Below, in pieces: positions 51,001 to 58,844 of a stretch of 64,000 bases of DNA (the first letter of the stretch is position 1; each line of letters begins with the position of its first letter). This DNA comes from Picocystis sp. L7. Lineage: Eukaryota > Chlorophyta > Picocystophyceae > Picocystales > Picocystaceae. The notes beneath the pieces are model-generated. The model worked only from the letters and a program-made list of their open reading frames with translations, searched no databases and was not told where the DNA came from. Where the stretch lies: positions 310,001-374,000 of the forward strand of contig QXJR01000007.1 of the NCBI GenBank assembly GCA_020975725.1. The letters are read 5' to 3'. The position numbers and the translations under genes are program-made.

Positions 51001-51739
51001 AGGGTTCCAATGCCTGTTTTACCGTCCTATCCGACTCATCGATGCTTCTCTGCCTGGAACATGACTTGTCATGTGAAAGCAAGTAAGTGGCACTGCCTTG
51101 CTGCTGGTATCTTGTTCGTCTTTGCTCTTTGCTGTTGTTGCTGTGCGGTTGTGGATCTGATTCGGAGAGATTTTCGGGGTCAGCCTTGGAATAATTGTCT
51201 TTGAGTTGTTGAGCTACGCTTCTGATGGAGTTTAGAGGTTGAATATCGCTTTGTCCGTTGACCATGTCAACTGCCAGTTGTTCTTCACTGTGCTTGCTAT
51301 GAGATGGAAAGGTTGTTCTACCTGGACGGACGGGAGTGTCATCAGGAGATGGGACGTACCCCCAATCGTCCAACAATGCAGCATTTTCTCCATCTTTAGC
51401 TTCATCTGAATCAAAGACCGTCTTTTTTTTTCTTCCACGCACTGGTGTCAAGACTTCGACCTCCTGCTTCATAACCAAAGGCTTTTCTTCGCCTGGGTCG
51501 GATTCTGTGTCTTCACCTTCTGTGAGCTCACTCATCGAATCCGTCTCGATAGGGTACCTCGGCTTTCCGACCTTTCTCGCACTGATTTCTACTTTATCTC
51601 TGATGCTCATGTTCGCCGCACGGGAAGAGTTCTCTTCTTCCCAGGGTCCGAAGGAGGAATAGACACAGTCGCTATCAGAGCTTTCGGAATAGGAATCAGC
51701 CTCGCGTCGAGATCGCTCTCTTCCCATGGAGAAAGACAT
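45029..51739 (-). CDS. Giant acidic repeat protein with C-terminal villin headpiece
   Basis: A single frame of 2,236 residues. About 400 polar, acidic N-terminal residues lead into roughly 55 tandem 28-residue repeats of the form VANESSAEVAASEPLAEEPL followed by AADLPTVE. These are almost all Ala, Glu, Ser, Pro, Leu and Val, strongly acidic and probably extended. About 330 residues of unique, low-complexity sequence follow. The last 60 or so are a villin headpiece: IPYEKLKTM, then YLSDDDFYKVF, SRTAFSSMKSW and the closing KKKVGLF, including the Trp and Lys cluster that contact F-actin. No gelsolin repeats are present, so this is not a villin. A long spacer tethering something to actin is an inference. 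ATG 51739 (MSFSMGRER) is the first in frame. Confidence 0.88.
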   Translation of the reverse strand: MSFSMGRERSRREADSYSESSDSDCVYSSFGPWEEENSSRAANMSIRDKVEISARKVGKPRYPIETDSMSELTEGEDTESDPGEEKPLVMKQEVEVLTPVRGRKKKTVFDSDEAKDGENAALLDDWGYVPSPDDTPVRPGRTTFPSHSKHSEEQLAVDMVNGQSDIQPLNSIRSVAQQLKDNYSKADPENLSESDPQPHSNNSKEQRRTRYQQQGSATYLLSHDKSCSRQRSIDESDRTVKQALEPLCNQGQVAEGVVEPSSTVKQNKMALLVQSQEEQLNMHEASHEASDREPERKEDMTQSFKQLSIQQLSTLKDRNVEHSIDIAASKGNTVTTKMEELDNTENLTVEVKKEPAEEVAASEPLAEEPLGADLPTVEVANESSAEVAASEPLAEEPLAADLPTVEVANESSAEVAAPESLAEEPLAADLPTVEVANESSAEVAASESMAEEPLAADLPTVEVANESSAEVAASESLAEEPLAADLPTVEVANESSAEVAASEPLAEEPLAADLPTVEVANESSAEVAAPESLAEEPLAADLPTVEAANESSAEVAAPESLAEEPLAADLPTVEVANESSAEVAASESMAEEPLAADLPTVEVANESSAEVAASESLAEEPLAADLPTVEVANESSAEVAASEPLAEEPLAADLPTVEVANESSAEVAAPESLAEEPLAADLPTVEAANESSAEVAASESLAEEPLGADLPTVEVANESSAEVAASEPLAEEPLAADLPTVEVANESSAEVAASEPLAEEPLGADLPTVEVANESSAEVAASEPLAEEPLAADLPTVEAANESSAEVAASEPLAEEPLGADLPTVEAANESSAEVAASEPLAEEPLGADLPTVEVANESSAEVAASEPLAEEPLAADLPTVEVANESSAEVAAPESLAEEPLAADLPTVEAANESSAEVAASESLAEEPLAADLPTVEAANESSAEVAAPESLAEEPLGADLPTVEVANESSAEVAASEPLAEEPLAADLPTVEVANESSAEVAAPESLAEEPLAADLPTVEVANESSAEVAASESLAEEPLAADLPTVEAANESSAEVAAPESLAEEPLAADLPTVEVANESSAEVAASEPLAEEPLAVDLPTVEAANESSAEVAAPESLAEEPLAADLPTVEVANESSAEVAASESLAEEPLAADLPTVEAANESSAEVAAPESLAEEPLAADLPTVEVANESSAEVAASEPLAEEPLAADLPTVEVANESSAEVAAPESLAEEPLAADLPTVEVANESSAEVAASEPLAEEPLAADLPTVEVANESSAEVAAPESLAEEPLAADLPTVEVANESSAEVAASESLAEEPLAAGLPTVEAANESSAEVAASEPLAEEPLGADLPTVEAANESSAEVAASEPLAEEPLGADLPTVEVANESSAEVAASEPLAEEPLAADLPTVEAANESSAEVAASEPLAEEPLAADLPTVEAANESSAEVAASEPLAEEPLAADLPTVEVANESSAEVAASEPLAEEPLAADLPTVEAANESSAEVAASEPLAEEPLAADLPTVEVANESSAEVAASEPLAEEPLAADLPTVEVANESSAEVAASESLAEEPLAADLPTVEVANESSAEVAASESLAEEPLAADLPTVEAANESSAEVAASEPLAEEPLGADLPTVEVANESSAEVAASEPLAEEPLGADLPTVEVANESSAEVAASEPLAEEPLAADLPTVEAANESSAEVAASEPLAEEPLGADLPTVEVANESSAEVAASEPLAEEPLAADLPTVEVANESSAEVAAPEPLAEEPLAADLPTVEVANESSAEVAASESLAEEPLAADLPTVEAANESSAEVAASEPLAEEPLGADLPTVEVANESSAEVAASEPLAEEPLAADLPTVEVANESSAEVAASEPLAEEPLAADLPTVEVANESSAEVAASESLVEEPFSADITSECSMKEPAGEAEGLESGVIEHLATEISSRLGSNRSCDESSAPIPDSRDEQIQVAGQLKSVADKSMAAHELEIFCKPKKQIPGRIAQAFASLGVEPVGGLQMSSQDKHRQSQGISFPAKDSQAARGTLGSHPTLCAIAESKSRFGIMQDPALESTGKENQRDVSPQAKNVSPKMIDGIARWQSRMDAISSRDQSGPIDKSSNILSPTTYSVNMKSIQPTTQNPSELRNDQDTWKFVKSPSKENEPPTSQDKSRSEQARAELDPIPYEKLKTMKAGSGIDTTKKEVYLSDDDFYKVFKCSRTAFSSMKSWRQVAEKKKVGLF
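46031..50668. repeat. 84-bp coding minisatellite, about 55 units
   Basis: Near-identical 84-bp units (28 codons) fill 4.6 kb. Variation is confined to a few positions: GCAACC/GCAGCC (Val/Ala), GTCTGCGGC/GTCCGCGGC/GTCTGCGCC, AATGGT/AATGAT and CTGAA/CTGGA (Ser/Pro). Higher-order copies exist; 49681-50099 and 50101-50519 are identical. The period is a multiple of three and the units lack stops on both strands, so a long antisense frame is also open. Confidence 0.98.
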
Positions 51740-52693
51740 GGTTTCGTGCTCAAGGTCCGATGTTGCTCTTGGATGTTTGCAGACCCTTTCGGTTGGTCCT
51801 CGTGATGCGCCAGACGATGTGTTGTTTTGTGACAGATGCTTCACCGCGTTCAAATTTCGAAATGGAAGCGTCCGCGGGAGTCGCCCCAGGGTCGGTCACC
51901 GAGTCACAAGCTATCGATATCTTTGAGCGATAGTTCTCGATCCAAGACCCTTTTTACTCGAGACGTTCGTGGGGCGACCTCGGACGCATTGGGGTCGGAA
52001 TTTCACAACCCCTTCACAACTGACCGTTTTGTGTGGGGGAGCAGCCAAGGGCGAGCTTTTCGTCTTGGGCCCATGCCTCAAGGACTCAGGAAGGATGCCA
52101 GTGGTGTGTCACGCAGCAGCACCGTTGTTGTTCGTGGTGGAGGGCATGGGCGCTTTCGAGAGCTGCGAGGAATGAGAGCGTCCATGAGACAGATCTATAG
52201 GTGGTCCCCTACCGCGCAGGAAGGATCCCACACGTTGCAATGGCACGAGAAAAAGGACGGATTGGAAGTTTCACGAGAGAAGCAGTCAAGAATCAGACAA
52301 GCCTCTCGCGTCTTCACTCACCTGGGATGGCCTGCTTTCCTCGACGAACCTTGCCTTTCTGTGTCATCTGCAGGTTAAAAAAAGTCTAGCCATACCAGTT
52401 CTTCTTGGCACCGTCCATTTCGTCTCGACAGGCAACGTCAAATCCACACCTGTCATCATCCGTGCATCCCAGACATCAACCAAACGGTTTCTTCCACGAC
52501 CATGCCGCTTCTTCCTGCTTCTCCACCCAGATGTTCGTCTCCCAGTGCCCTTGGATCGCACGCTCGTGCTGGTTTCCTTTCCAACTCGTCAGAAGACCGT
52601 TGAAGCTGGGAGAGACTGCCGACGTTTGAACTTCCAGAGCAAAAGGACGGAGCGCACGTTCGCGTGCTCGGCGGCGAGACTGGGCGCAAAGAC
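51740..52693. promoter_or_regulatory. 950-bp divergent region, headpiece / TPR genes
   Basis: It lies between two head-to-head starts. Translations of the open frames have no domain character. It probably holds both promoters and perhaps a first exon of the TPR gene. No repeat or RNA gene is seen. Confidence 0.4.
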
Positions 52694-53644
52694 ATGGATT
52701 GCGGACAAGATCGGGAGGTTGGATCGGCGACCTGGTGCGATCCAAGCGATTTGCAGCGTGTGCGCGCGGACGATGTGACTTCCCTGCTGCAGCGAGCGGT
52801 GGTTTGGAAAGAGAGCAAATGCGAACAGCTCAAGGAAGCAATCGGCCGATGCGATGACGCCAAGACGGTTCCCCAATCCAGCAACCACATCCTCGGTCGA
52901 CTCAAGCTAGAATTCGATTCTTCCAGCAACGCGTTGAAGAAGATTTGGGATGGGCTGGTCGCGGAAGAAGCGAAAGACATCGATCTTGTGGAGAAGAAGA
53001 GGCAGGAAGTGCTCCAAGTGGAAACAGCCATTCGACTCAACAGCATCCTCTGCAGTTTGAAATTGGGAGCTTGGAACGATGCCAAAAGGTCGTGCAAGAG
53101 TGCGCTCGAAAGAGCAACGGTAGCCCAGGGTTCGGAGCAGGACATTTCTCGAAAAGTGAAGTTGTTATTCAGGCTAGGTAAAGCCAGTGCGAAACTTGGC
53201 GAATTCAAGGAGGCCAAGGAAGCCCTGCTAGAAGCGTTGAAACTAGATCCAAGCATGAGGGTTGCAGTAGCATCAGAGTTGAAGCAAGTGGAGCATCTCC
53301 GTGAAAAGTACCATTCAGTCCAGCGCACATCCTACGGGCAGATTTTTGGATCAGAGGAAGAAATGTACGATGAAAGCGAAAGGGCACCAAGAGGACAGGC
53401 CTATCCAGCTTATCGTGACAAGGATATGAGTAGAGGCTTAGGCAGAGTGGATTACGAGGAAGAGTTTAGAGAAATTGACGAGGAAGAACAAGCTTTACAT
53501 CGGAGGCAAGAGGCGATGGGTAGAATGAGAACTGTGGATATGACGTACAAGGGGAATCCATGGGATCCGTCAGGAGAAAGGCAGCAACGAGAGATTGACG
53601 ATTATTACCTCAACATGTTTGCTGACCAGGAGCAAGGTAGTTGA
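52694..53644 (+). CDS. TPR-containing protein of unknown role
   Basis: A 316-residue protein. Residues about 115-210 contain TPR-type helices: VETAIRLNSILCSLKLGAW, then LLFRLGKASAKLGEFKEAK and EALLEALKLDPSM, the last matching a TPR consensus closely. This paired arrangement, ending in a long charged helix with YGQIF, recalls the C-terminal TPR of large immunophilins, but no isomerase domain is present. The C-terminal third is acidic and Arg-rich and probably disordered, with an NPWDPSGERQQ motif. The start at 52694 is the first ATG; an upstream exon is possible. Function unknown. Confidence 0.7.
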   Translation: MDCGQDREVGSATWCDPSDLQRVRADDVTSLLQRAVVWKESKCEQLKEAIGRCDDAKTVPQSSNHILGRLKLEFDSSSNALKKIWDGLVAEEAKDIDLVEKKRQEVLQVETAIRLNSILCSLKLGAWNDAKRSCKSALERATVAQGSEQDISRKVKLLFRLGKASAKLGEFKEAKEALLEALKLDPSMRVAVASELKQVEHLREKYHSVQRTSYGQIFGSEEEMYDESERAPRGQAYPAYRDKDMSRGLGRVDYEEEFREIDEEEQALHRRQEAMGRMRTVDMTYKGNPWDPSGERQQREIDDYYLNMFADQEQGS

Positions 53645-54098
53645 AACCTATTCTTTTGGCACTTGGCCTTTTTGGTTGAAATCAACTAGGGAAAAGTCCA
53701 CGGGCGTGGGCTGCGTACCTCAATGCGCGAGACCAAGAGGCCCGCGTTGTGATCACCTTTGAAACTTTCTCTGAAAAGGCTTTCGTTGTGATGGGAATGG
53801 AAAGCTCGCTGGTGCAGGTTTGTCTCCACATTGTTGAGCTTTACCTTGTCCTTTGCCTGCCTGTCTCCCTACCTCCTGACTGCACCAGCAGGTCTCGAAT
53901 TTCGCTGCCCTGCTTCACCACTCTTCTTGGAAATTCGTGGATCGACATCGAACTTCTCCAACCGCGCGTTTCAAGGCGGGAGTGAACCATCGCCTTTTCG
54001 TCAACCTGAAGTAACTGTCCCGAAAGTTGAGCCGTACTCTTCCGGTTTCGTGGACGCAAAGCCCAAGTAGACGAGGGTCGCTCGCGCTGCGTCGCATC
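53645..54098. other. 450-bp intergenic region
   Basis: It lies between two plus-strand genes and contains the TPR gene's 3' UTR and the promoter of the next gene. No feature is supported. Confidence 0.4.
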
Positions 54099-54701
54099 AT
54101 GGTCGAGAACAGGACGTTGGAAGGACGTACAGAAAGACATGCGAAACCGCACGAGCTGCATCCCGAGACCATCGAGAAGGAAGGGAACGTCAAGTTTGGG
54201 TTTCTGAAGGCAGACGACATACAGCACCACGTGAAGGTCAAGAAAACGTGGTCCTTGGGCACTCCACCAAAGTTTCAAAACGAGGTAAAGCTTTCTACTG
54301 GAGTGAGTTACAACATCGGGTCGAAAATTTGGATTCCCATGGTAGGCTTGCACACGAAGATCGATAAGCTTGGCACGTTTTCGGTAACGAATACATGCGT
54401 GTCGTTGAGCCAGAAGTACACATACAAGGGAAAGAGGGACTGGACCAACTTTGACTTGACTTTCGGTTTGATAGTGTCGTACGCTGGCAAGGTGAAGCCC
54501 ATCTTTGATCCATTGCCACATGACGTACGAATCTTGGCCACAGCCGGGACGTTGGCCTTTCTGTCTGGCCAAGCACTGGGCTCAACACCCAACATCCCGA
54601 CGCCACTTTACAAGACTGGATTTGAAACTGGTTTGGGGTTGAAGAAGTCACACCCCATCCAGTTGGAAATCAAGGAAATAAACGCAGTGGTGCAGCTGTA
54701 G
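54099..54701 (+). CDS. Beta-rich protein of unknown family
   Basis: A 200-residue protein from the first ATG (MVENRTLEG). After a charged N-terminus of about 40 residues the sequence is a run of amphipathic strands, such as HVKVKKTWSLG, EVKLSTGVSYNIG, TFSVTNTCVSLSQKYTY, FDLTFGLIVSYAG and IQLEIKEINAVVQL. This looks like a small beta-barrel, for example an outer-envelope pore of plastids, though no OEP family was recognised. There is no transit peptide or signal, which would fit an outer-membrane protein. It converges on CSN8 with 34 bp between stops. Confidence 0.6.
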   Translation: MVENRTLEGRTERHAKPHELHPETIEKEGNVKFGFLKADDIQHHVKVKKTWSLGTPPKFQNEVKLSTGVSYNIGSKIWIPMVGLHTKIDKLGTFSVTNTCVSLSQKYTYKGKRDWTNFDLTFGLIVSYAGKVKPIFDPLPHDVRILATAGTLAFLSGQALGSTPNIPTPLYKTGFETGLGLKKSHPIQLEIKEINAVVQL

Positions 54702-54735
54702 GAAATGGAATTACAGTTATTCGTGAATTTATTGT

Positions 54736-55410
54736 TCATTCGCTCAGGATAGACACATACTCGGATAGGTGTTCGAGTAGATCCAATTTGAGCCCCTCTT
54801 GTTCCTTGCTTTTCGTTTCTGGAATGGTCACCATTCCGGTCTCGTTGGAGAGCTCCCATCCTTTGCCGGTTGCTACGTTCTTCGCGGCTTCGAGAGAGGT
54901 GCCGGTCATGGTGGCCAACTCCTGCAGGCTCACGACAGAGAACGCCCTTTCCACCAGGACCAGCATGTCTTCTCTGGTCTTGGAAGCGAGGCGAGCGACC
55001 ATGGACGCGGTCGCGCTGGTCCAGGCGAAGCTGTCGAGCTCGACATAGAACTGGTTGTAGTTTCTGGTCCAGAGGGTCTGGAGCAGGCGGTGGACCGCAC
55101 CGGCTTCGGCATCTTCCTTGAGTTCCAGTGGCATTCTCTTCCAGACGAACCTCGCTTCGCACGTCTTCCCACACGCCATGAGGCTCAGCATGTACACCGA
55201 ATAGAACGGCGCGCCGAGCTTGGTCGCGTCGTCGACCTGTGTTTTCGTCGTGATCCTTCCTTCTCGTCAGCGACTTCCTTTCTCCAGCTCCTTCTCGATC
55301 GCCTCCTTCCTTCCACCCACCCTCATTTCCGCCTCCTGACATGCGGAGGCCGCTTTCGAGGCGTCGGCGGCGTTCGCAGCGGCTTCCGCGCTCGCGATGG
55401 CCTCGTCCAT
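54736..55410 (-). CDS. CSN8: COP9 signalosome subunit 8
   Basis: Exons 55410-55321 and 55236-54736, with an 84-bp phase-0 intron (GTGGGT...ACAG), encode 196 residues, the normal size. The splice joins CQEAEMR to VDDATKLGAPFYSVYM. Then EARFVWKRMP matches the RFLWKRIP signature of CSN8, LLQTLWTRNYNQFYVELDSFAW matches its LWQRDYAGxY helix, and RAFSVVSLQELATMTG is the PCI winged helix. CSN removes NEDD8 from cullin ubiquitin ligases in the nucleus. The first ATG (MDEAIASAEAAAN) gives an Ala-rich helix. Its first exon is antisense to an ATG-headed upstream extension of the next gene, so the two 5' ends are very close. Confidence 0.9.
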
Positions 55411-55615
55411 CGCGTCGTTACTTCGTCTGTCGGGTTCCCACCGGTTTCGTTTTCCTTTCGACCGGAGGACCTTCCGATCAAGCTTCCCCGATTCCAAGGA
55501 GCTTCGCTTCCATCGATGGGGAGGGGCTTCGGAGGTCCGAGAACCGGTTACGGTCCCCTTCCCCTCGTGTTTACGATCGAAGTTAACCGAAGCTCAGCGG
55601 TGGCCGGGACCGACG

Positions 55616-56266
55616 ATGTGGTCGCGCGCGTGGACGGCGTTGCATCGTGCGGCGAAGCAGTCGATGGACCCTGGGAAACCCGTGGAACCCGTGGAACTGT
55701 TCCGTTTCGCAGGGAAGGAGGCTTTGTCGCGATGGGAGGTCTTCTCGGACGCGGACTTCGGGGGTCGCAGCCAGGTTTCGTGGGATTGGACGGACGGGAA
55801 GGACGGTGGCGACGCTTGTTTTCGCGGCCATCTCCGTTCGGACGTGGACGAGCGGAGTCCCTTGGCACGCAGTGGCTTCTGCGGCATCCGCAGCCATCCC
55901 TTGGGATCCGGTTACTTGCCCATGGAGGCCTGCAACGTGGTCACGTTCCGCGTCTTGGGCGACGGTCGTCGCTACATCGCCAGTTTGCGCACCGACAACT
56001 GGATCGCACCGCCTGGTTCACCCCCCGACCTGTGGCAGGCGGTGCTGGCCCCACCACCCGACACGTGGCACACCGTACGCCTCCCCTTGGACGCCTTTTT
56101 GCTGACCTGGAAAGGTCGCCTGGTGGACACCATGGAGACCCTTCCCGACAACCGGGTCCTGTCGGTGGGACTCGCGGTCGCCTGTGAATCCGACGTGGCA
56201 GAACCTGGACCGTTCGCGCTGCGGCTGGCATCCATCGCCGCAGAGAGGGACCTGACCTTGATCTGA
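55616..56266 (+). CDS. CIA30-domain complex I assembly factor (NDUFAF1-like)
   Basis: A 216-residue protein, mostly one CIA30 domain from residue 28 on. ELFRFAGKEALSRWEVFSDADFGG-type sequence opens the domain (compare the W-x-DxxxGG pattern), and CNVVTFRVLGDGRRY, WHTVRLPLDAFL and NRVLSVGLAV are its characteristic strands. The N-terminus MWSRAWTALHRAAKQ is a good amphipathic mitochondrial presequence. Its closest known role is NDUFAF1/CIA30, needed for assembly of respiratory complex I. An in-frame ATG at 55397 would add 73 residues but overlaps CSN8 exon 1. The stop codon TGA shares its last base with the next ATG. Confidence 0.82.
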   Translation: MWSRAWTALHRAAKQSMDPGKPVEPVELFRFAGKEALSRWEVFSDADFGGRSQVSWDWTDGKDGGDACFRGHLRSDVDERSPLARSGFCGIRSHPLGSGYLPMEACNVVTFRVLGDGRRYIASLRTDNWIAPPGSPPDLWQAVLAPPPDTWHTVRLPLDAFLLTWKGRLVDTMETLPDNRVLSVGLAVACESDVAEPGPFALRLASIAAERDLTLI

Positions 56267-56853
56267 TGCAACGCGTCCTCGCGAAAGAAACCAAGCGCGG
56301 GAAGGTGGGGGGACGCGAACGGAACGGTCCCAGGAAGCGTACGGTCGAAACGGGATGCGTCGGTGACCAATCGAGGATGAAAAAAGGGGTCGCCAGGAGG
56401 ATCGTGCTCGCCACGGTGCCCTGGACGATGCTCGCCAAAGGATGCCAGGCCGAAACGGAAGCCTGGTGGGAAAACATGAGCGTCAAACCCGCACTCACCG
56501 TGCCGCAGTACGTGCGAGAAATCGAGACCTATCGAGACCAGGCGCTCGGCGAGCTGGATGAATTGATCGAAAGCGAAAGCTACGACAAACTGGCCAACGC
56601 ACTCGTCATTGCACCGTTCGCCAATGTGCAACAGGCGTGCTTCTACATCCCATGGGCCATGCTGCCAGTCGACCAAGACCGGAGCTATCAAGCACAGCTC
56701 GGCTACCTCCGTGTGCAAGATTGCATCGACCAGCTGGACAAATCGGCGCAGGACGCGTCCCATCTCTTTGCGGAACAAGAAGACGTCCGCCAAGCCAAGC
56801 TCAGGCTCGACTCATCCCTGGACGAGTTCCTGCGCGTGGTCCAACAACAGTGA
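56266..56853 (+). CDS. Probable thylakoid-lumen protein with twin-arginine signal
   Basis: A 195-residue protein whose ATG overlaps the preceding stop (TGATG). The leader is bipartite: a basic stretch (1-40) like a stromal transit peptide, then VARRIVLATVPWTMLAKGC (42-60). The Arg pair and hydrophobic core are those of a TAT signal, with likely cleavage after CQA (62). The mature part, about 133 residues, is predicted helical (EIETYRDQALGELDELI, RVQDCIDQLDKSAQDA, KLRLDSSLDEFLRVVQQ), compatible with a four-helix lumenal protein such as those around photosystem II, but not clearly PsbQ or Psb27. The function is not identified. Confidence 0.7.
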   Translation: MQRVLAKETKRGKVGGRERNGPRKRTVETGCVGDQSRMKKGVARRIVLATVPWTMLAKGCQAETEAWWENMSVKPALTVPQYVREIETYRDQALGELDELIESESYDKLANALVIAPFANVQQACFYIPWAMLPVDQDRSYQAQLGYLRVQDCIDQLDKSAQDASHLFAEQEDVRQAKLRLDSSLDEFLRVVQQQ

Positions 56854-56942
56854 AGCCGAACGACCGCCAAGAGGATCGTGCAAAGATGCCGCGAACAACT
56901 CTGTACACTAAATCCAAGACAAGTAAATGCATGCATGACGCA

Positions 56943-58514
56943 CTATTCTGATATCTGCAGTTGCGGCTTTCTCAAATTCCAATGCAGGTTCTGACGGACC
57001 CCATGAAACCAATCCGTGGTCGGGGTGTTGTAAGCAACATGAGGGACCGGGAACATGGACATGCTGATGAGGACGGAGTCGCCCCTCTCCAACACCTGCT
57101 TGTCCGAACCATCGTAATAGATGTTGCAGTTGGCCCGGGCGGTATCTGGCACAGTGATCTTCAGGGTCACCGTGCTTGGGAAAACCAGGGGGCGGAAAGA
57201 CAACGAATGAGGACAAACCGGGGTGAAGATCATGGCTGGAACCTCTGGCTGAACAATCGGCCCTCCTGCAGCCAGGTTGTAAGCGGTGGAACCGGTCGTC
57301 GAGGAAATGATCAGTCCATCGCCTTCCACCATGGTGGCAAAGTTCTCGTCGCAATAGCACTCGAGCTGCGTCAGAAACGGGGAGCCCCCCCGATCAATCA
57401 CTACCTCGTTGAGGACAGAATGTCCCTTTGCGTCGCAGCATTCCCCCTTTCCTGCCTTGAGGACGCTGCAGTGCAATCTATGCCGCAAATTTAACTTGAA
57501 TCCTGCGCTTATGCAACCATCGATGACGTTTTTGTATTCGTCCAAGGGGAAAGGCGTCATGAACCCGAGAGATCCCATTGCGAAGGAAATCACTGGGGGA
57601 ACAGGGCCATTGCCGAACAGCTTCGTTGCCCAAAGGACTGTGCCGTCGCCGCCCAAGGTAACAACGAAATCGATGTTGTCGATTTCCTGCTGCGGAAGAG
57701 AATCTTCCTCCCACGTACGAATCATGTGACTGTTCGAGAGTGATTCGAATGCCTGTGCCACAGAAGGTTCAAGAAGCACCACCAGACCATGGTCCAGTAG
57801 ATCCTGGATGATTGCCGTCGCTCTGACTCTCACTTCCCTCTGCGGCTTCATCACCATGAGGATTTGACGAGGCGTCTCTAGCCACATCAGCCGGAGTTCG
57901 TTGGACCAGATGTACTTCTCATATCCGGCGCATGTGTCGTCCTTGTCTTGCACATTGCAAATCAGCCGAAACCCTACTTTTCCCGGTTGGCTAATCGTTC
58001 TACGTAGGATGGCATGGGATTTCCTGCCATCGGATGCCATGGAAAAGGCATGGGCGGCTGCCAGGGAGATGGCAGCAGCGGCTGCTGCTCCAACTTCCGA
58101 TCCTCCGCAGTCATCGACATAGATTTGATTCAACTTGTTGATGCTTGAGCTTTTGGAGAAGATGGCAGGTAGACTTTCGCTCGATTCTGAGGTTCCTGGC
58201 TCCCGTTGCAGTGCTTCCACTTTGGCTTTTTCTTTCTCGTATCTTCTCTTCCATTCGTTCGCCAAAGCCATGGCCTCCGCCTCCTTTTTCGTGCTTTTTC
58301 GCAGCAAAGAAGCCGCATCTGCACTCGCCAAGGGCACCAAGACGCGTGCACGTCTCCAGAACGTCAGTCGCGCTTTCCGAGACGAAGTTTCGAGGTTCGG
58401 CGGTTCATTCACGTCTCCTCGTTCCGAGCACTGCCAATCGCGACTTTTCTTCTCGTGTCTCGCACCTTCCAGGGCCGAGGCGATCTCTCCCATGCGCATG
58501 GTTTCTTCTTCCAT
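56943..58514 (-). CDS. NADK: NAD kinase
   Basis: A 523-residue enzyme phosphorylating NAD (and perhaps NADH) to NADP(H). The C-terminal catalytic half carries the signature FVVTLGGDGTVLWA (GGDG at 288-291), the LNEVVIDRGGSPFLTQLE strand, the conserved GDGLIISSTTGSTAYNLAAGG loop, and SFRPLVFP. The N-terminal 200 residues are a coiled, Ala- and Ser-rich region plus a block with CNVQDKDDTC, as in plant NADK2-type regulatory regions, so calmodulin or light regulation is conceivable but not shown. The first in-frame ATG at 58514 begins MEEETMRMGE; no transit peptide is apparent. It converges on the lumenal protein gene. Confidence 0.93.
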   Translation of the reverse strand: MEEETMRMGEIASALEGARHEKKSRDWQCSERGDVNEPPNLETSSRKARLTFWRRARVLVPLASADAASLLRKSTKKEAEAMALANEWKRRYEKEKAKVEALQREPGTSESSESLPAIFSKSSSINKLNQIYVDDCGGSEVGAAAAAAISLAAAHAFSMASDGRKSHAILRRTISQPGKVGFRLICNVQDKDDTCAGYEKYIWSNELRLMWLETPRQILMVMKPQREVRVRATAIIQDLLDHGLVVLLEPSVAQAFESLSNSHMIRTWEEDSLPQQEIDNIDFVVTLGGDGTVLWATKLFGNGPVPPVISFAMGSLGFMTPFPLDEYKNVIDGCISAGFKLNLRHRLHCSVLKAGKGECCDAKGHSVLNEVVIDRGGSPFLTQLECYCDENFATMVEGDGLIISSTTGSTAYNLAAGGPIVQPEVPAMIFTPVCPHSLSFRPLVFPSTVTLKITVPDTARANCNIYYDGSDKQVLERGDSVLISMSMFPVPHVAYNTPTTDWFHGVRQNLHWNLRKPQLQISE

Positions 58515-58620
58515 CGCCTGGTCGTCTCCTTTGGCGGTCCCGATCCCGTCGCGAAGCCTGGTTCGGCGCGTCGGTGTCGCAATCGCCGTGCGCGCTTCGA
58601 CTGGATAGGATCCGGGGAGG

Positions 58621-58651
58621 GGGAGGGATGCAACACAACACAACACAACAG
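58621..58651. repeat. Short ACAAC microsatellite
   Basis: About four tandem ACAAC units, just upstream of the NAD kinase start codon. Confidence 0.8.
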
Positions 58652-58844
58652 AATCCAAGGGGATGAAGGCGCGAACGAGAGCAGCAATCGAAGGAATATG
58701 TTACAGGAGAGGAATTGGGCAGTGTGGTGTGCAGCACAGGCCATGGCAGGAACTGGATGAACTGGCTTGGACGTGATGGTGTGCAGTGGACCTGGGAGCA
58801 ATGCGCAGGAAGCGTGATGAACACGTCCAACAGGTCGCGAGGAA

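Noticed and set aside
55397-55615. N-terminal extension of the CIA30 protein from the ATG at 55397
   Set aside because: It overlaps CSN8 exon 1 in antisense, and the ATG at 55616 already gives a good mitochondrial presequence.
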